Shown piece by piece: positions 7,471 to 16,773 of a DNA stretch of 64,000 nt; positions within the stretch are counted from its first letter, which is position 1, and the number at the start of each line of letters is the position of its first letter. Origin of the DNA: Methyloterricola oryzae (lineage in GTDB: Bacteria > Pseudomonadota > Gammaproteobacteria > Methylococcales > Methylococcaceae); NCBI RefSeq assembly GCF_000934725.1, contig NZ_JYNS01000005.1:1-64000 (forward strand). The letters are read 5' to 3'. The notes beneath the pieces were generated by a model that worked only from the letters and a program-made list of their open reading frames with translations, searched no databases and was not told the DNA's origin. The translations under genes were made by a program, and so were the position numbers.

Positions 7471-10047
7471 GTGATAACTCCAGAGTATTTGACCAGTGAA
7501 CTGTCGGACCAGGCTGCCGGCCATTCATCCGACGCTTCCTTTCAATCCGCTGCGCGCACTGAACTGCTCCGGGCCGTTGATGAAGCGTGTTCCCGTATTC
7601 CCCCGCTGTGGCCGCTGCGCCGTTTCGTGGCGGTCAATCCCTTCGTCGGTCTGGGTGACTTTCACTTCGACAAGGCCTGCGCGCTCATCCGCAAGGTGGG
7701 TCGCGGCGAATTGCTGATGCCTGCCGGGTTTTACCTGGAGCAGGTCGAAGCAGGCCATGTCACGCCTGCCGATATCGAAAGGGCCATGCATCTAAGGAAT
7801 TCTGGCGAGCGCCCGGAATCGGCGTCGGAGCTTATCGATTTCCTGCGCAGGAGCGCCCATGCTTCGCCATCACCCGTCGCTGCCATCGAGACCCTTGCTG
7901 ACGCCATCGACCGGGAGCGTGGGAGCGAGTGGGCCGCCTTCGTGGTGGAGGAAATCTCCAAGTGGTGCGCGGCCTATTTCGACCAGGGGCAGTCCTCCTG
8001 GACCATGCCGTGGCGGCATTTGTCCTTGTACGCCGCCTGGAAGCGGGCCGCGGAGTTGGATTACAACCCTGAGGCAGCCGGCATACCCGGATTCCGCGCC
8101 GCCGTCGCAACACTGCCGGATGAGCCTTGGGAACTCATTGCGCTGGCGGTTGACGAGTTAGATTTCTCCGCCGGAGCCCGGACGGACTTCCTGCATCGGG
8201 AACTGGCCACCATCGGCGGATGGAGTGCTTATGCCCGCTTCCGCGTCTGGGAGTCGGATATGCGCGGAGAGCGGGACGACGCTCTCATTCACCTGCTGGC
8301 CATCCGGCTTGCCTGGGATGTCGCGCTCAATCGCGTCTTCCGTCCCAAGCTCACGGGCCGGACGTTCCAACCGGCACAGTGCGCGGCCGAAGGCAGCGAT
8401 CTGCGCATCCGCGTCCTGATGCAACTGGCTTATGAGCTGGCTGACCAGAGGCGCTTAATGCGGGTTCTCACCTCAGGTTCCGAAAACCATGCCGCCGCCA
8501 GCCCGGTGCCGGCGCCGCGCAAGGCCGCGCAGGCCGTGTTTTGCATCGACGTGCGCTCGGAAGTCTATCGCCGCGCTTTGGAGACCGTGAGCCGCCAGGT
8601 GGACACCATAGGCTTTGCAGGTTTCTTCGGCTTTCCCATCGAATACGTGCCCTTGGCCCATGAGCATGGCGAGGCTCACTGTCCGGTGTTGCTCTCGCCC
8701 GGCTACCGCGTGCGGGAGACACTGAAGGACGCGTCGGTGCACGAATTGCTTAAAGTGTATGACCGCCGCTGGCTGCACAAGCGCACCAGCGTGATCTGGA
8801 AGGCCTTCAAGCAATCCGCGGTCTCGTGTTTCTCCTATGTCGAGGTGAGTGGCCTGCTTTATGGGCTGAAACTCCTGACGGACAGCTTGGGACTGACGCG
8901 TCCGGTCCTTCATCCGGCCACCGCTGGCGTTTCGCCTCGCCACCAGGAGCGTATCGGCCCCACCGTCACCCGCCAGCGCGGGCGGCTGGTGCGGGGTGGC
9001 GCTGTCCGGGAGACTGGCATCGCTTTGAGCGAGCGAGTGAATCTGGCGCAGGCTGCCCTGAAAGGCATGGGTTTGACCTGTGATTTCGCCCGTCTGGTTC
9101 TGCTGTGCGGGCATGCCAGCCAAACGGTCAACAACCCCTATGGCTCGGCCCTGGACTGCGGGGCCTGTGGCGGACACTCCGGCGAGGCCAATGCGCGCAT
9201 CGCCGCCACCATACTCAACGACCGCGACGTGCGCGCCGCACTTGCCGCTCAGGGACTGCGCATACCGCGAGACACCTGGTTTGTCGCCGGCCTGCACGAC
9301 ACCACCACTGACGAGGTGCGACTGTTCGACCTGGAATCGGTCCCCCACGGACACGAGGCAGACGTGGCGCAACTTCAATCCTGGTTGAACCTGGCTTCAC
9401 GCCTGGCGCGTGGTGAAAGGGCTGATCTCCTGGGACTCGGTGACCTGTCATCGTTTGACTTAAGTCAGGCGGTCGAAGCGCGTTGCCGCGACTGGTCTCA
9501 AGTCCGCCCGGAGTGGGGACTGGCCGGCAATCGAGCCTTCATCGCCGCGCCGCGGGAACGTACGCGCAAGCTGGTGCTCAACGGACAGGCTTTCCTGCAT
9601 GAATACTCGCCCGAGAAAGATCCCGGGGGGGCGATTCTGGAACTGATCATGACCGCGCCGCTGGTGGTCGCCAGTTGGATCAACCTCCAGTACTACGCAT
9701 CCACGGTGGACAACCGCTTGTTCGGCAGCGGCAACAAGACACTGCACAACGTCGTTGCAACCTTGGGCGTTTTCGAAGGCAATGGCGGCGATCTCAGGAC
9801 TGGCCTGCCCTGGCAGTCGCTTCACGACGGAAGCCGTCTGGTCCATGAGCCCCTGCGTCTGAGCGCGATCATCGAAGCCGAGGAAGACGCCATCGAGCGG
9901 GTGATCGCCAAGCACGAATCCTTGCGTCAGCTCATCAATAACCAATGGCTGCATTTATTCCGGATCGTACCCGGCGGAGCGGATGTGTTTCGCCGTCGCG
10001 GTCCCGGCAACTGGGTCAAAGAAACCAACTGGAGGTTCGAGGCATGA
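7471..10047 (+). CDS. dabA: DAB inorganic carbon pump, zinc-dependent subunit DabA (DUF2309)
   Basis: This 858-residue protein is the cytoplasmic subunit of the DAB carbon accumulation complex. It resembles a beta-carbonic anhydrase and is thought to convert CO2 to bicarbonate in one direction when driven by DabB. The predicted zinc ligands are in place: Cys358 and Asp360 in AVFCIDVRSE, His548 in LLCGHAS and Cys563 in ALDCGACGGHSG. The 15-residue spacing between the last two matches characterised DabA. It starts at GTG 7471 after AAGGAGG. The stop overlaps the cysD start (ATGA), which ties carbon uptake and sulfate activation into one transcript. Confidence 0.93.
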   Translation: MITPEYLTSELSDQAAGHSSDASFQSAARTELLRAVDEACSRIPPLWPLRRFVAVNPFVGLGDFHFDKACALIRKVGRGELLMPAGFYLEQVEAGHVTPADIERAMHLRNSGERPESASELIDFLRRSAHASPSPVAAIETLADAIDRERGSEWAAFVVEEISKWCAAYFDQGQSSWTMPWRHLSLYAAWKRAAELDYNPEAAGIPGFRAAVATLPDEPWELIALAVDELDFSAGARTDFLHRELATIGGWSAYARFRVWESDMRGERDDALIHLLAIRLAWDVALNRVFRPKLTGRTFQPAQCAAEGSDLRIRVLMQLAYELADQRRLMRVLTSGSENHAAASPVPAPRKAAQAVFCIDVRSEVYRRALETVSRQVDTIGFAGFFGFPIEYVPLAHEHGEAHCPVLLSPGYRVRETLKDASVHELLKVYDRRWLHKRTSVIWKAFKQSAVSCFSYVEVSGLLYGLKLLTDSLGLTRPVLHPATAGVSPRHQERIGPTVTRQRGRLVRGGAVRETGIALSERVNLAQAALKGMGLTCDFARLVLLCGHASQTVNNPYGSALDCGACGGHSGEANARIAATILNDRDVRAALAAQGLRIPRDTWFVAGLHDTTTDEVRLFDLESVPHGHEADVAQLQSWLNLASRLARGERADLLGLGDLSSFDLSQAVEARCRDWSQVRPEWGLAGNRAFIAAPRERTRKLVLNGQAFLHEYSPEKDPGGAILELIMTAPLVVASWINLQYYASTVDNRLFGSGNKTLHNVVATLGVFEGNGGDLRTGLPWQSLHDGSRLVHEPLRLSAIIEAEEDAIERVIAKHESLRQLINNQWLHLFRIVPGGADVFRRRGPGNWVKETNWRFEA

Positions 10048-11012
10048 AGACACAGCAACTGCTGGACGTATGCGAATCAGGAATTGGCGGAGGCGCCGCC
10101 GCGGCCTTGGGCACGGAGCGGAAAGACCACCTGGATCTGTTGGAGTCGGAGGCCATCTTCATCATGCGGGAAGTGGCGGCGGAGTGCCGAAACCCGTTTA
10201 TCTTGTTTTCGGGCGGCAAAGACTCGGCGGTGCTTTTGCACCTCGCGCACAAGGCCTTTCATCCCGAGCCGGTCGGTTTCCCCTTGCTTCACATCGACAC
10301 GGGGCACAACTATCCGGAAGTGCTGCAGTACCGCGACCAGATGGCAAGGCGCTACGATGGCCGGCTCCTGGTGCGCAGCGTCCAGGATTCGATACGCCGG
10401 GGGAGCGTGCGTTTGCGCCGGCCTGACGAGTCGCGCAACCGCCATCAGTCGGTGACGCTGTTGGAGGCCATCGCTGAACTACAAATCGACGCCTGCTTGG
10501 GTGGGGCGCGCCGCGACGAGGAAAAGTCGCGGGCAAAGGAGCGGGTCTTCAGCGTACGGGATGAGTTCGGGCAGTGGGATCCGAGAAGCCAGCGGCCGGA
10601 ACTTTGGGCACTGTACAACACCGCCCTGGCGCCGGGTGAGCACCTGCGCGTGTTTCCCATCTCGAATTGGACCGAACTGGATGTATGGCAATACATCGCG
10701 CGCGAGAGGATCGCCCTGCCTTCCCTTTACTTTGCCCATCAGCGCGAGGTGGTGCGCCGCGGCGGGCTTCTGGTGCCGGTCACCCCGCTGACGCCGCCCC
10801 GTACCGGCGAGACTGTTGAAACCATGACCGTCCGTTTCCGCACCGTCGGCGATATATCCTGCACGGCGCCTGTCGCCTCCAAAGCCGCGACGGCCGCCCA
10901 AATCATAGATGAATTAGCCCGTTGTACGGTCACCGAACGGGGTGCCACACGCCTCGATGACCAGACTTCCGAGTCCGCCATGGAACAACGCAAGAAAGAG
11001 GGGTACTTCTAA
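10044..11012 (+). CDS. cysD: Sulfate adenylyltransferase subunit 2
   Basis: CysD makes adenosine 5'-phosphosulfate from ATP and sulfate, with CysN supplying GTP hydrolysis. The 322-residue protein shows the PP-loop FSGGKDSAVLLHLA (near residues 55-68), LLHIDTGHNYPEVLQYRD, GGARRDEEKSRAKERVFS and the C-terminal EQRKKEGYF, all typical. The start at 10044 overlaps the dabA stop by four bases, and the earlier in-frame start inside dabA is not credible. The stop overlaps the cysN start by one base. No cysC or cysH is present in the operon. Confidence 0.95.
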   Translation: MKTQQLLDVCESGIGGGAAAALGTERKDHLDLLESEAIFIMREVAAECRNPFILFSGGKDSAVLLHLAHKAFHPEPVGFPLLHIDTGHNYPEVLQYRDQMARRYDGRLLVRSVQDSIRRGSVRLRRPDESRNRHQSVTLLEAIAELQIDACLGGARRDEEKSRAKERVFSVRDEFGQWDPRSQRPELWALYNTALAPGEHLRVFPISNWTELDVWQYIARERIALPSLYFAHQREVVRRGGLLVPVTPLTPPRTGETVETMTVRFRTVGDISCTAPVASKAATAAQIIDELARCTVTERGATRLDDQTSESAMEQRKKEGYF

Positions 11013-12307
11013 TGCACGTGATTTCCCTGGAACCGTTTTCACTACAGGCACGCCCTGTTTCGAGCACGGGCCTGCTTCGCTTCGTGACCGCAGGCAGCGT
11101 CGATGACGGCAAAAGCACCCTGATCGGCCGCCTGCTGTATGACACGCAGAGCGTGCCCCATGACCTGATCGAGGCCATCAGACGTAGCGCCGCCGGTAGG
11201 GGAGGTGCAGAGTTGGATCTGTCCCTGATCACGGACGGACTGGAGGCTGAACGCGAGCAAGGCATTACCATCGACGTCGCCTACCGCTACTTCGCCACGC
11301 CGCGGCGCAAGTTCATCATCTGTGATGCGCCCGGGCACGAGCAGTACACCCGCAACATGGTCTCGGCGGCGTCCACGGCCGGCGCCGCAGTCGTGCTGGT
11401 CGATGCGAAAAAAGGAATCACGACGCAGACCCGCCGCCATTCCTGCCTGGTTCACCTGCTGGGCGTGAGCGAGATCATCCTCGCGGTCAACAAGATGGAT
11501 CTGGTTGGATGGCGGCAGTCCGTGTTCAATGACATCGTCGCAGAGTACGCAGAGTTCGCCACGGCCTTGGGAGTCAGGCGTGTACAGCCTATACCGCTAT
11601 CGGCGCTGCACGGCGACAACGTCGCACGAAACAGCGAGGCATCACCCTGGTACGAGGGGCCGAGTCTGCTCGAGCATCTCGAATGCTTGTCTGTCGACAT
11701 AAAAAGCGAGGCGGCTGCGCTGCGTTTTCCCATTCAACGGGTCGTGCGCCCCCATTCGTCCAGAGGCATCGGGCGAAGGATCTATCAAGGCACCCTTGCC
11801 GCCGGATTCCTGCGGGAAGGTGATTCCGTGTTGCTCCTGCCATCCGGACGGAAAACCCGCGTGACATCCATCCGTCAGGCGGGCGAATCCTTGGCAGTCG
11901 CCGCTTCCGGCCAGGCCGTTGCGATTGAGCTGGAGGGTGACTTGGACGTGTCGCGCGGTGACATGTTGGTTTCCCCCGAGGCGCCCGCGCGAGTTGCCGG
12001 CGAGATCGAGGCACAGATTTGCTGGCTGGGCACGGCGGCGCTGGATCAGCGGCAAAAGTACAGGATCAAGCACACGACTCGGAGTGTGACTGGACGCTTT
12101 GCCGAAATACTTGGCATAGTCGATGTCAACACACTGGATATCCTGAGACCCTCAGGCGCGATCGGCATGAACGATATCTTTGCAGCGAAAGTCAGGCTCC
12201 AGCAGCCTCTGATTGTGGACCGCTATTGCAGCAATCAGGTGACTGGAAGCTTCATCATCGTGGATGAAGCGTCTTGCCTGACGGTTGGCGCAGGCATCAT
12301 TCGCTGA
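11012..12307 (+). CDS. cysN: Sulfate adenylyltransferase subunit 1 (GTPase)
   Basis: CysN is the GTPase that drives APS formation by CysD. The 431-residue protein is an EF-Tu-like GTPase with G1 GSVDDGKSTLIG (about residues 28-39), G3 DAPGHEQYTRNM, G4 NKMDLVGW and beta-barrel domains behind it. It stops without a fused APS kinase domain, unlike the CysNC or NodQ type. It is the last gene of the dabB-dabA-cysD-cysN operon, joined to cysD by a TAATG overlap. The next 477 bases have no convincing gene. Confidence 0.95.
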   Translation: MHVISLEPFSLQARPVSSTGLLRFVTAGSVDDGKSTLIGRLLYDTQSVPHDLIEAIRRSAAGRGGAELDLSLITDGLEAEREQGITIDVAYRYFATPRRKFIICDAPGHEQYTRNMVSAASTAGAAVVLVDAKKGITTQTRRHSCLVHLLGVSEIILAVNKMDLVGWRQSVFNDIVAEYAEFATALGVRRVQPIPLSALHGDNVARNSEASPWYEGPSLLEHLECLSVDIKSEAAALRFPIQRVVRPHSSRGIGRRIYQGTLAAGFLREGDSVLLLPSGRKTRVTSIRQAGESLAVAASGQAVAIELEGDLDVSRGDMLVSPEAPARVAGEIEAQICWLGTAALDQRQKYRIKHTTRSVTGRFAEILGIVDVNTLDILRPSGAIGMNDIFAAKVRLQQPLIVDRYCSNQVTGSFIIVDEASCLTVGAGIIR

Positions 12308-12784
12308 GCGTTACAAAGGCTTCTTGGTCCTGCACTGGCGCTTTATCACCTCGGTCGACCGTATGCCACCATTGTTTCGAGAATTTGCAAGGCCCGAGTT
12401 GATGACACAAGCGCTTTGCATGCTCCAAAGGCCGATCCAGAGACAGTCACCCCAAGGCCATAAATGGCAGCAAGACTCCTGAAGGAGAAAGACAAGGGCA
12501 CAGGTAAGGATGTCTTGGAGGTCAATAAGGTGGCAATTGTCTGGTTTCCAACACTCATTGGGGCGATGCCCGTTTTGTGGGCCAGACATGCGACTTGATG
12601 GCTCCTTTCAGGGGTTTCGCGCGGAATTGCCTGTTGCAGCGTGGAAGATCGTATTAGTGGCGAAGCTCTAGGAGATGAACAGGGCATCTGGTATCGGCCT
12701 GACTAGCCGATTAAATCCACCTGGGTCCATGGTCCGCGAATTGCTTCCTCCTGGGGAAAGGTTCACTTTTGACGGGAGGAAGTT
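12308..12784. other. Intergenic region without a convincing gene
   Basis: This 477-base gap lies between cysN and the Rieske protein gene. It holds short open frames only. One of 42 codons from ATG 12464 has a mildly hydrophobic end (NKVAIVWFPTLIGAMPVLW) but no clear ribosome binding site, and may be debris of a lost gene. No hairpin terminator was seen after cysN. Confidence 0.4.
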
Positions 12785-13123
12785 ATGGCGTTCACTGCGA
12801 TTTGTCACAAGAATGACGTAACTGAAGGGGAGATGGGGTTCTTCCAGGCTGGCAAGAAGAGCGTGCTGGTGGTTTGGCCCAAAGGCAGTGAGTTGAGGGC
12901 GTTTCGTGGTCGCTGCCCCCATGCGGATATGCCTTTGAACGAGGCGAGCTTTGACGGGAAGACCGTCAAATGTCAGCACCATCAGTGGGGTTTCGACTGC
13001 ACCAGCGGCAAGTGCGTGACACATCTGGTCCGCCACGCCATCCATCCCTACGATTTACGGATTGAGGGTGACGAGATCCAGGTCGACCTCGGGCCTGTCA
13101 GGCCACCGCGCGCAGCGGCCTGA
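12785..13123 (+). CDS. Rieske [2Fe-2S] ferredoxin, monooxygenase type
   Basis: This 112-residue protein is a stand-alone Rieske ferredoxin. The cluster ligands are visible as C44-P-H46 (RGRCPHADMP) and C63-QH-H66 (VKCQHHQWGFD), with 16 residues between the two boxes. The opening MAFTAICHKNDVTEGEM resembles ferredoxins of toluene and related multi-component monooxygenases (TmoC type), which pass electrons from a reductase to a di-iron hydroxylase. GGGAGGAAG lies just before the ATG. No oxygenase or reductase gene is near, so its partner must be elsewhere. Confidence 0.85.
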   Translation: MAFTAICHKNDVTEGEMGFFQAGKKSVLVVWPKGSELRAFRGRCPHADMPLNEASFDGKTVKCQHHQWGFDCTSGKCVTHLVRHAIHPYDLRIEGDEIQVDLGPVRPPRAAA

Positions 13124-13198
13124 GTCCACTGGATCTCGGGTGCGCATTCGAGCCACATCGCCAGCATTTAGGCATATTTGCCTCCTCCAGTGAGCCCC

Positions 13199-13537
13199 AT
13201 GGTTGCATGGCCTGCCGTGGTCAAATACCTCGGCGACGACGAGTTGACCTTTGTCGATTCCCCGGAACAGCTCGATGAGCGCCCGGAGTTGCAGGGTGGC
13301 CAATTTCATCCGGGAGATGTCCTGATCGATTCCGCCGGTCAGGTTTACAGGCCACAAAGACGGCTGAGCCGGACCGAGGTCTCCGAGGAACCCTTGGAGA
13401 GGTTAACGCTTGATGCCGTGCTCGCTCTGGTACGCCGGCATGCTGCAAGCGGCGGCGCATGCTGCGTCAGCAAAATCTCTGCGCCGAGCGTGGCCGAGGC
13501 GATCGCCCTGATCAAATGCCTGGAATCGCCAGGCTGA
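13199..13537 (+). CDS. DUF4144-like protein
   Basis: This is a small acidic protein of about 112 residues. The segment WPAVVKYLGDDELTFVDSPEQL followed by HPGDVLIDSAGQVYRP looks like the DUF4144 family, for which no function is known. The ATG at 13199 puts the conserved WPA motif near the N-terminus. The frame opens slightly earlier at 13178. It follows the Rieske gene by 75 bases on the same strand and might be co-transcribed. Confidence 0.55.
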   Translation: MVAWPAVVKYLGDDELTFVDSPEQLDERPELQGGQFHPGDVLIDSAGQVYRPQRRLSRTEVSEEPLERLTLDAVLALVRRHAASGGACCVSKISAPSVAEAIALIKCLESPG

Positions 13538-13701
13538 GCAAGCCGGCCAGCGCGATGGCAGGTTTATCTTGGGGGCGAGTAAGACGGCGCTTCGGCCTTT
13601 GTTGGTTTGTGGGCGCGATAGCATCTGCCTCGGCGCAGTGGCTTCGTGATGATCACGGTGGTACGATCCCGCGCTTGTAAACTGCATAGTCAAGCAAGAA
13701 C

Positions 13702-13992
13702 ATGAGCAAAATCACGATTGAGCACAATCCGAGCGAAGACCGTCTGAAGGAACTCGGCGTTGACGCGTGGCCGATTTGGGAAAAGGAAGTGTCCAAATTC
13801 CCGATTGATTTTGATGAAACCGAAACGGCCTACGTGCTTGAAGGCGAGATTCTGGTGACGCCTGCCGGTGGCGAGCCGGTGCGGATTATCCCGGGTGATC
13901 TGGTCTCGTTCCACGCCGGCCTGGACAGTCAGTGGGAAGTGGTCAAGCCCTTGCGCAAGCACTATAGCTACGACTACCCGAACGGCGTCTAG
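13702..13992 (+). CDS. Cupin domain protein (DUF861/EutQ-like)
   Basis: This 96-residue single-domain cupin contains IWEKEVSKFPIDFDETETAYVLEGEILVTPAGGEPVRIIPGDLVSFHAGL, the full pattern of small cupins of the DUF861 group. The lone E-rich box and absence of the HxH pair make a catalytic metal site uncertain. A hairpin terminator follows 18 bases after the stop, so it ends a transcript. Its substrate is unknown. Confidence 0.8.
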   Translation: MSKITIEHNPSEDRLKELGVDAWPIWEKEVSKFPIDFDETETAYVLEGEILVTPAGGEPVRIIPGDLVSFHAGLDSQWEVVKPLRKHYSYDYPNGV

Positions 13993-14009
13993 TCGCGAAC
14001 GAACAAAAC

Positions 14010-14033
14010 AAAAGGCATCCTCGGGTGCCTTTT
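14010..14033 (+). terminator. Rho-independent terminator after the small cupin gene
   Basis: AAAAGGCA and TGCCTTTT form a stem with a short GC-rich extension and loop. The T run on the 3' side supports termination of the plus-strand transcript. The A run on the other side could serve the opposite strand, where lnt ends about 100 bases away. Confidence 0.75.
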
Positions 14034-14130
14034 GGTCGCTGGACATGGGCTGGAGCCTTGATGGGCGGCATCCGCTTGTAGCCCTATTCCCTGCCGTGTC
14101 CGCCCACCGGCGGTGCGCGCTGATACCCGT

Positions 14131-15717
14131 TCAACCGTCCTGGAAACAAGTCTTTCGGGGTGTCCGCAAGCGCAAGCCCACGGCGATCAGCACTATCAGA
14201 CTGCCCCATAGCAGCGTAGGAACCAGCCAAAACCACGTCTGATAGAACGTCGCCGGCGGACTTTTCAGGAACGGGACGTCATACGCGGCGGCCCATTCTT
14301 GGTTGATGGGTGATTTCTGTAATATCTCGCCCGAGGCCAGCGCCACCGTCGAGATACCAGTATTGGTGGCGCGCAAGACGGGCCGGCGGAATTCCACGCT
14401 TCTCGCCAGGGTCATCATCATGTGTTGATAAGGCTCCTGCCAGTCTCCGTACCAGGAGTCGTTGGTGGCATTGACGATGAATTGGGCACCCAGTTCAGCC
14501 AGGGCGCGGGTGAAGGCGGGAAAGAGGCTTTCATAGCAAACCTGCGCTCCCATTCTGAATTCGCCCAGTTTCAGCAAAGCCGTGGGGCCCTGCCCGCGGG
14601 CAAACTGTCCGATCTGCGGAAACCATTCGCGGATTTGCGGGAAGAAATGCTCGCCCGGTATGTATTCGCCAAAGGCCAGCAAAATGGTTTTGCTATAGGC
14701 AGGCGGGACCAGTGCACCCGTGTGATCCAGCACAAATATCGAGTTGGTGAGCAGGCCTGTCGGACGGTCTACGCCGAAGGCGCCGGTCACCAGCGCCAAC
14801 TGGCGGTCCTTGAGATATTCCCGCAGGATCGTTGGATACACCTTGTTTTTGAAGTCTTCGCCGAGCAGCGTTGGGAATGCGGTTTCCGGCCAGAGGACGA
14901 AATCGACTTTTCCCCTAGCGCGGCTGGCCGCCTGATCGGTCAGCGCAAAGTAACGCCTAAGAATTTCCTCCCGAAACGAGTCGCCCGGCTTAGCTTGCAA
15001 AGTCTCGGGGTTACCGATATTGCCCTGCACCAGGACCGCTCGCACCGAGGCATCCGGCGAAGGCAGGCGATTCTTCAGCCAGAGGCCGCCAAGATTTAGC
15101 ATCGCGACGCCGAGTAGGACGCTAGCCAGCAGCATCTTACCGCGCCCCATGGCCCTGTGTTGCCAGGCGAGATACAGGGGGAGATTGGCCAATAAGGTCA
15201 ATGCACTGAGGCCGCTGAAACCGATCACTTCCGCCCAGTGATAAACGGGAAGGCCCGCACCATACCAGGAGTACCCAAAATTCCAGTCAAACAAGGTGAG
15301 GGAATAGGCTTCGCACAAGGTGGTTATCAACGCCATCAGGGCGACTGAAAGTCCGTCTGGCCATCGGAAGCGGGTGTGGCCCCAGAACCATAATGCGCCC
15401 GCCACAGGCACGAACAAGTGCGCTACCAAGGCAAATGCCAGCATGCCGATGACAGCCAGCGGCCAGTCCAGGCCGGCAAATTCATGGAGCAGATAGGTGA
15501 CCCAGTTGAAGCCGATGAGCGTGAACACGAACGATGTGGTCAAGCCGCCAAGGAGCACCGCCTTGAAGGTGGTTTGGCGGCGCCAGAACAGCCATAGCGG
15601 GACGAAGCAGAACAGTGAGGCCCAGGGAGGAAAGGGAATATAGCTAGTTCCTATGAACAAGCCTGAAAGGACCGGGAGTAGCCACTGGGTTCGACCGCGG
15701 TCAGGTGGGGCATTCAT
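14131..15717 (-). CDS. lnt: Apolipoprotein N-acyltransferase
   Basis: Lnt adds the third acyl chain to the N-terminal cysteine of lipoproteins in the inner membrane. The 528-residue protein has about seven membrane helices in its first 230 residues, then a nitrilase domain, then a final C-terminal helix. The catalytic triad is visible as Glu278 (WPETAFP), Lys343 (AYSKTILLAFGEY) and Cys394 (VCYESLFP), with spacing close to the E. coli enzyme. The usual neighbour ybeX/corC is absent, so this copy stands alone between the small cupin gene and the LuxR gene. Confidence 0.94.
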   Translation of the reverse strand: MNAPPDRGRTQWLLPVLSGLFIGTSYIPFPPWASLFCFVPLWLFWRRQTTFKAVLLGGLTTSFVFTLIGFNWVTYLLHEFAGLDWPLAVIGMLAFALVAHLFVPVAGALWFWGHTRFRWPDGLSVALMALITTLCEAYSLTLFDWNFGYSWYGAGLPVYHWAEVIGFSGLSALTLLANLPLYLAWQHRAMGRGKMLLASVLLGVAMLNLGGLWLKNRLPSPDASVRAVLVQGNIGNPETLQAKPGDSFREEILRRYFALTDQAASRARGKVDFVLWPETAFPTLLGEDFKNKVYPTILREYLKDRQLALVTGAFGVDRPTGLLTNSIFVLDHTGALVPPAYSKTILLAFGEYIPGEHFFPQIREWFPQIGQFARGQGPTALLKLGEFRMGAQVCYESLFPAFTRALAELGAQFIVNATNDSWYGDWQEPYQHMMMTLARSVEFRRPVLRATNTGISTVALASGEILQKSPINQEWAAAYDVPFLKSPPATFYQTWFWLVPTLLWGSLIVLIAVGLRLRTPRKTCFQDG

Positions 15718-16041
15718 TGATGCGGAGTCCTTAATGAAGTCATGGAGTCATTTATTTGATGTTGCGACCGCCAACCTTGCTCTTGCACGCTATCGATTAG
15801 GATGAATCATCTCCGCCCAGACTCCCTGAAGTCACTTCGGTAATGTTTTGGAAGGGATGTGCGTTTCGGGCATTGCGATCAGATCGGGATCTTGGATGGA
15901 TATCTGTTGCGCTATAAATGAGTTTAAAAAGGGGTGCCGGTCTTGCGAGTTGCCTGACGCGCTCACCGAATCCATGTCCTGCGTGCGCGGAGGATAGCGT
16001 AAATCCAAGAATGACTGTTTTCTATTTCGGAATGTAATTTG
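15718..16041. other. Divergent intergenic region between lnt and luxR
   Basis: These 324 bases separate two genes read in opposite directions, so they must hold both promoters. No clear operator, hairpin or gene was found. The stretch near 16010-16041 is AT-rich. Confidence 0.4.
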
Positions 16042-16773
16042 ATGGAAATTTATGAATTTCAAGACAGCTTGGGGGGGCTAGCCACGGCGGGAACACTGGA
16101 TGAGATTACCGATCGGGTTCGCACGTACGTTGGACAACTGGGATTTGAGTATTTTATTTACGTCTTGCGCCTGCCAACCCGATTCGCCGAAGCCAGGGTC
16201 ATCATGATTAACGGCTACCCGGAAGCCTGGCTGGAGCGTTATTGGGAGGCAAGTCACTACACTCACGATCCAGTAATCGCCCATTGCGCGCAACGTCTGG
16301 TTCCAGTCATCTGGCATGAGCTGCCCTCAGAAGGCCTCAGCAGGCAGGTCATGAATGAAGCCACCGAGTTCGGCTTGCGGTATGGCCTGAGCATGCCCAT
16401 TCACGGCCCCAATGGTGATCTGGGAATCCTGAGCCTTGCGGTGGACCGGAAATTGGCGGCGGCACAGGAGATTTCGAGACGCGCCTTGCCCTACGTACAG
16501 ATACTGGCCGTACATATTCATGAGGCAGTGCGGCGCGTCACTATTCAGGTCGGGGAAACGGCACCGATCCTGCTCACCGAGCGGGAACAAGATTGCATGC
16601 GCTGGGTGGCGGATGGCAAGACATCTTGGGAGATATCGCAGGTGCTCCACATGTCGGAGCGTACCGTCAACTTTCACATCAATAACGTCATGATCAAGCT
16701 CGATGTCCGTAACCGGCAGCACGCAATAGCCCGTGCAGTGTTGCAGGGCTTGATCAATCCGCGCCCCTTCTAG
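16042..16773 (+). CDS. LuxR family quorum-sensing regulator (solo)
   Basis: This 243-residue protein has an N-terminal acyl-homoserine-lactone binding domain and a C-terminal helix-turn-helix. The ligand-pocket pattern appears as WLERYWEASHYTHDPV and later VIWHE and GLSMPIHGPNGDLG. The DNA-binding part is LTEREQDCMRWVADGKTSWEISQVLHMSERTVNFHINNVM. ATG at 16042 is preferred to TTG at 16039. No luxI-type synthase lies in the window, so it is a solo here. A perfect CT-N12-AG dyad lies 170 bases downstream of its stop, before a secreted protein gene. Confidence 0.88.
   Translation: MEIYEFQDSLGGLATAGTLDEITDRVRTYVGQLGFEYFIYVLRLPTRFAEARVIMINGYPEAWLERYWEASHYTHDPVIAHCAQRLVPVIWHELPSEGLSRQVMNEATEFGLRYGLSMPIHGPNGDLGILSLAVDRKLAAAQEISRRALPYVQILAVHIHEAVRRVTIQVGETAPILLTEREQDCMRWVADGKTSWEISQVLHMSERTVNFHINNVMIKLDVRNRQHAIARAVLQGLINPRPF

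Noticed and set aside
12464-12592. 42-codon ORF between cysN and the Rieske gene
   Set aside because: No clear ribosome binding site or conserved feature was visible. Kept only as a note in the intergenic entry.
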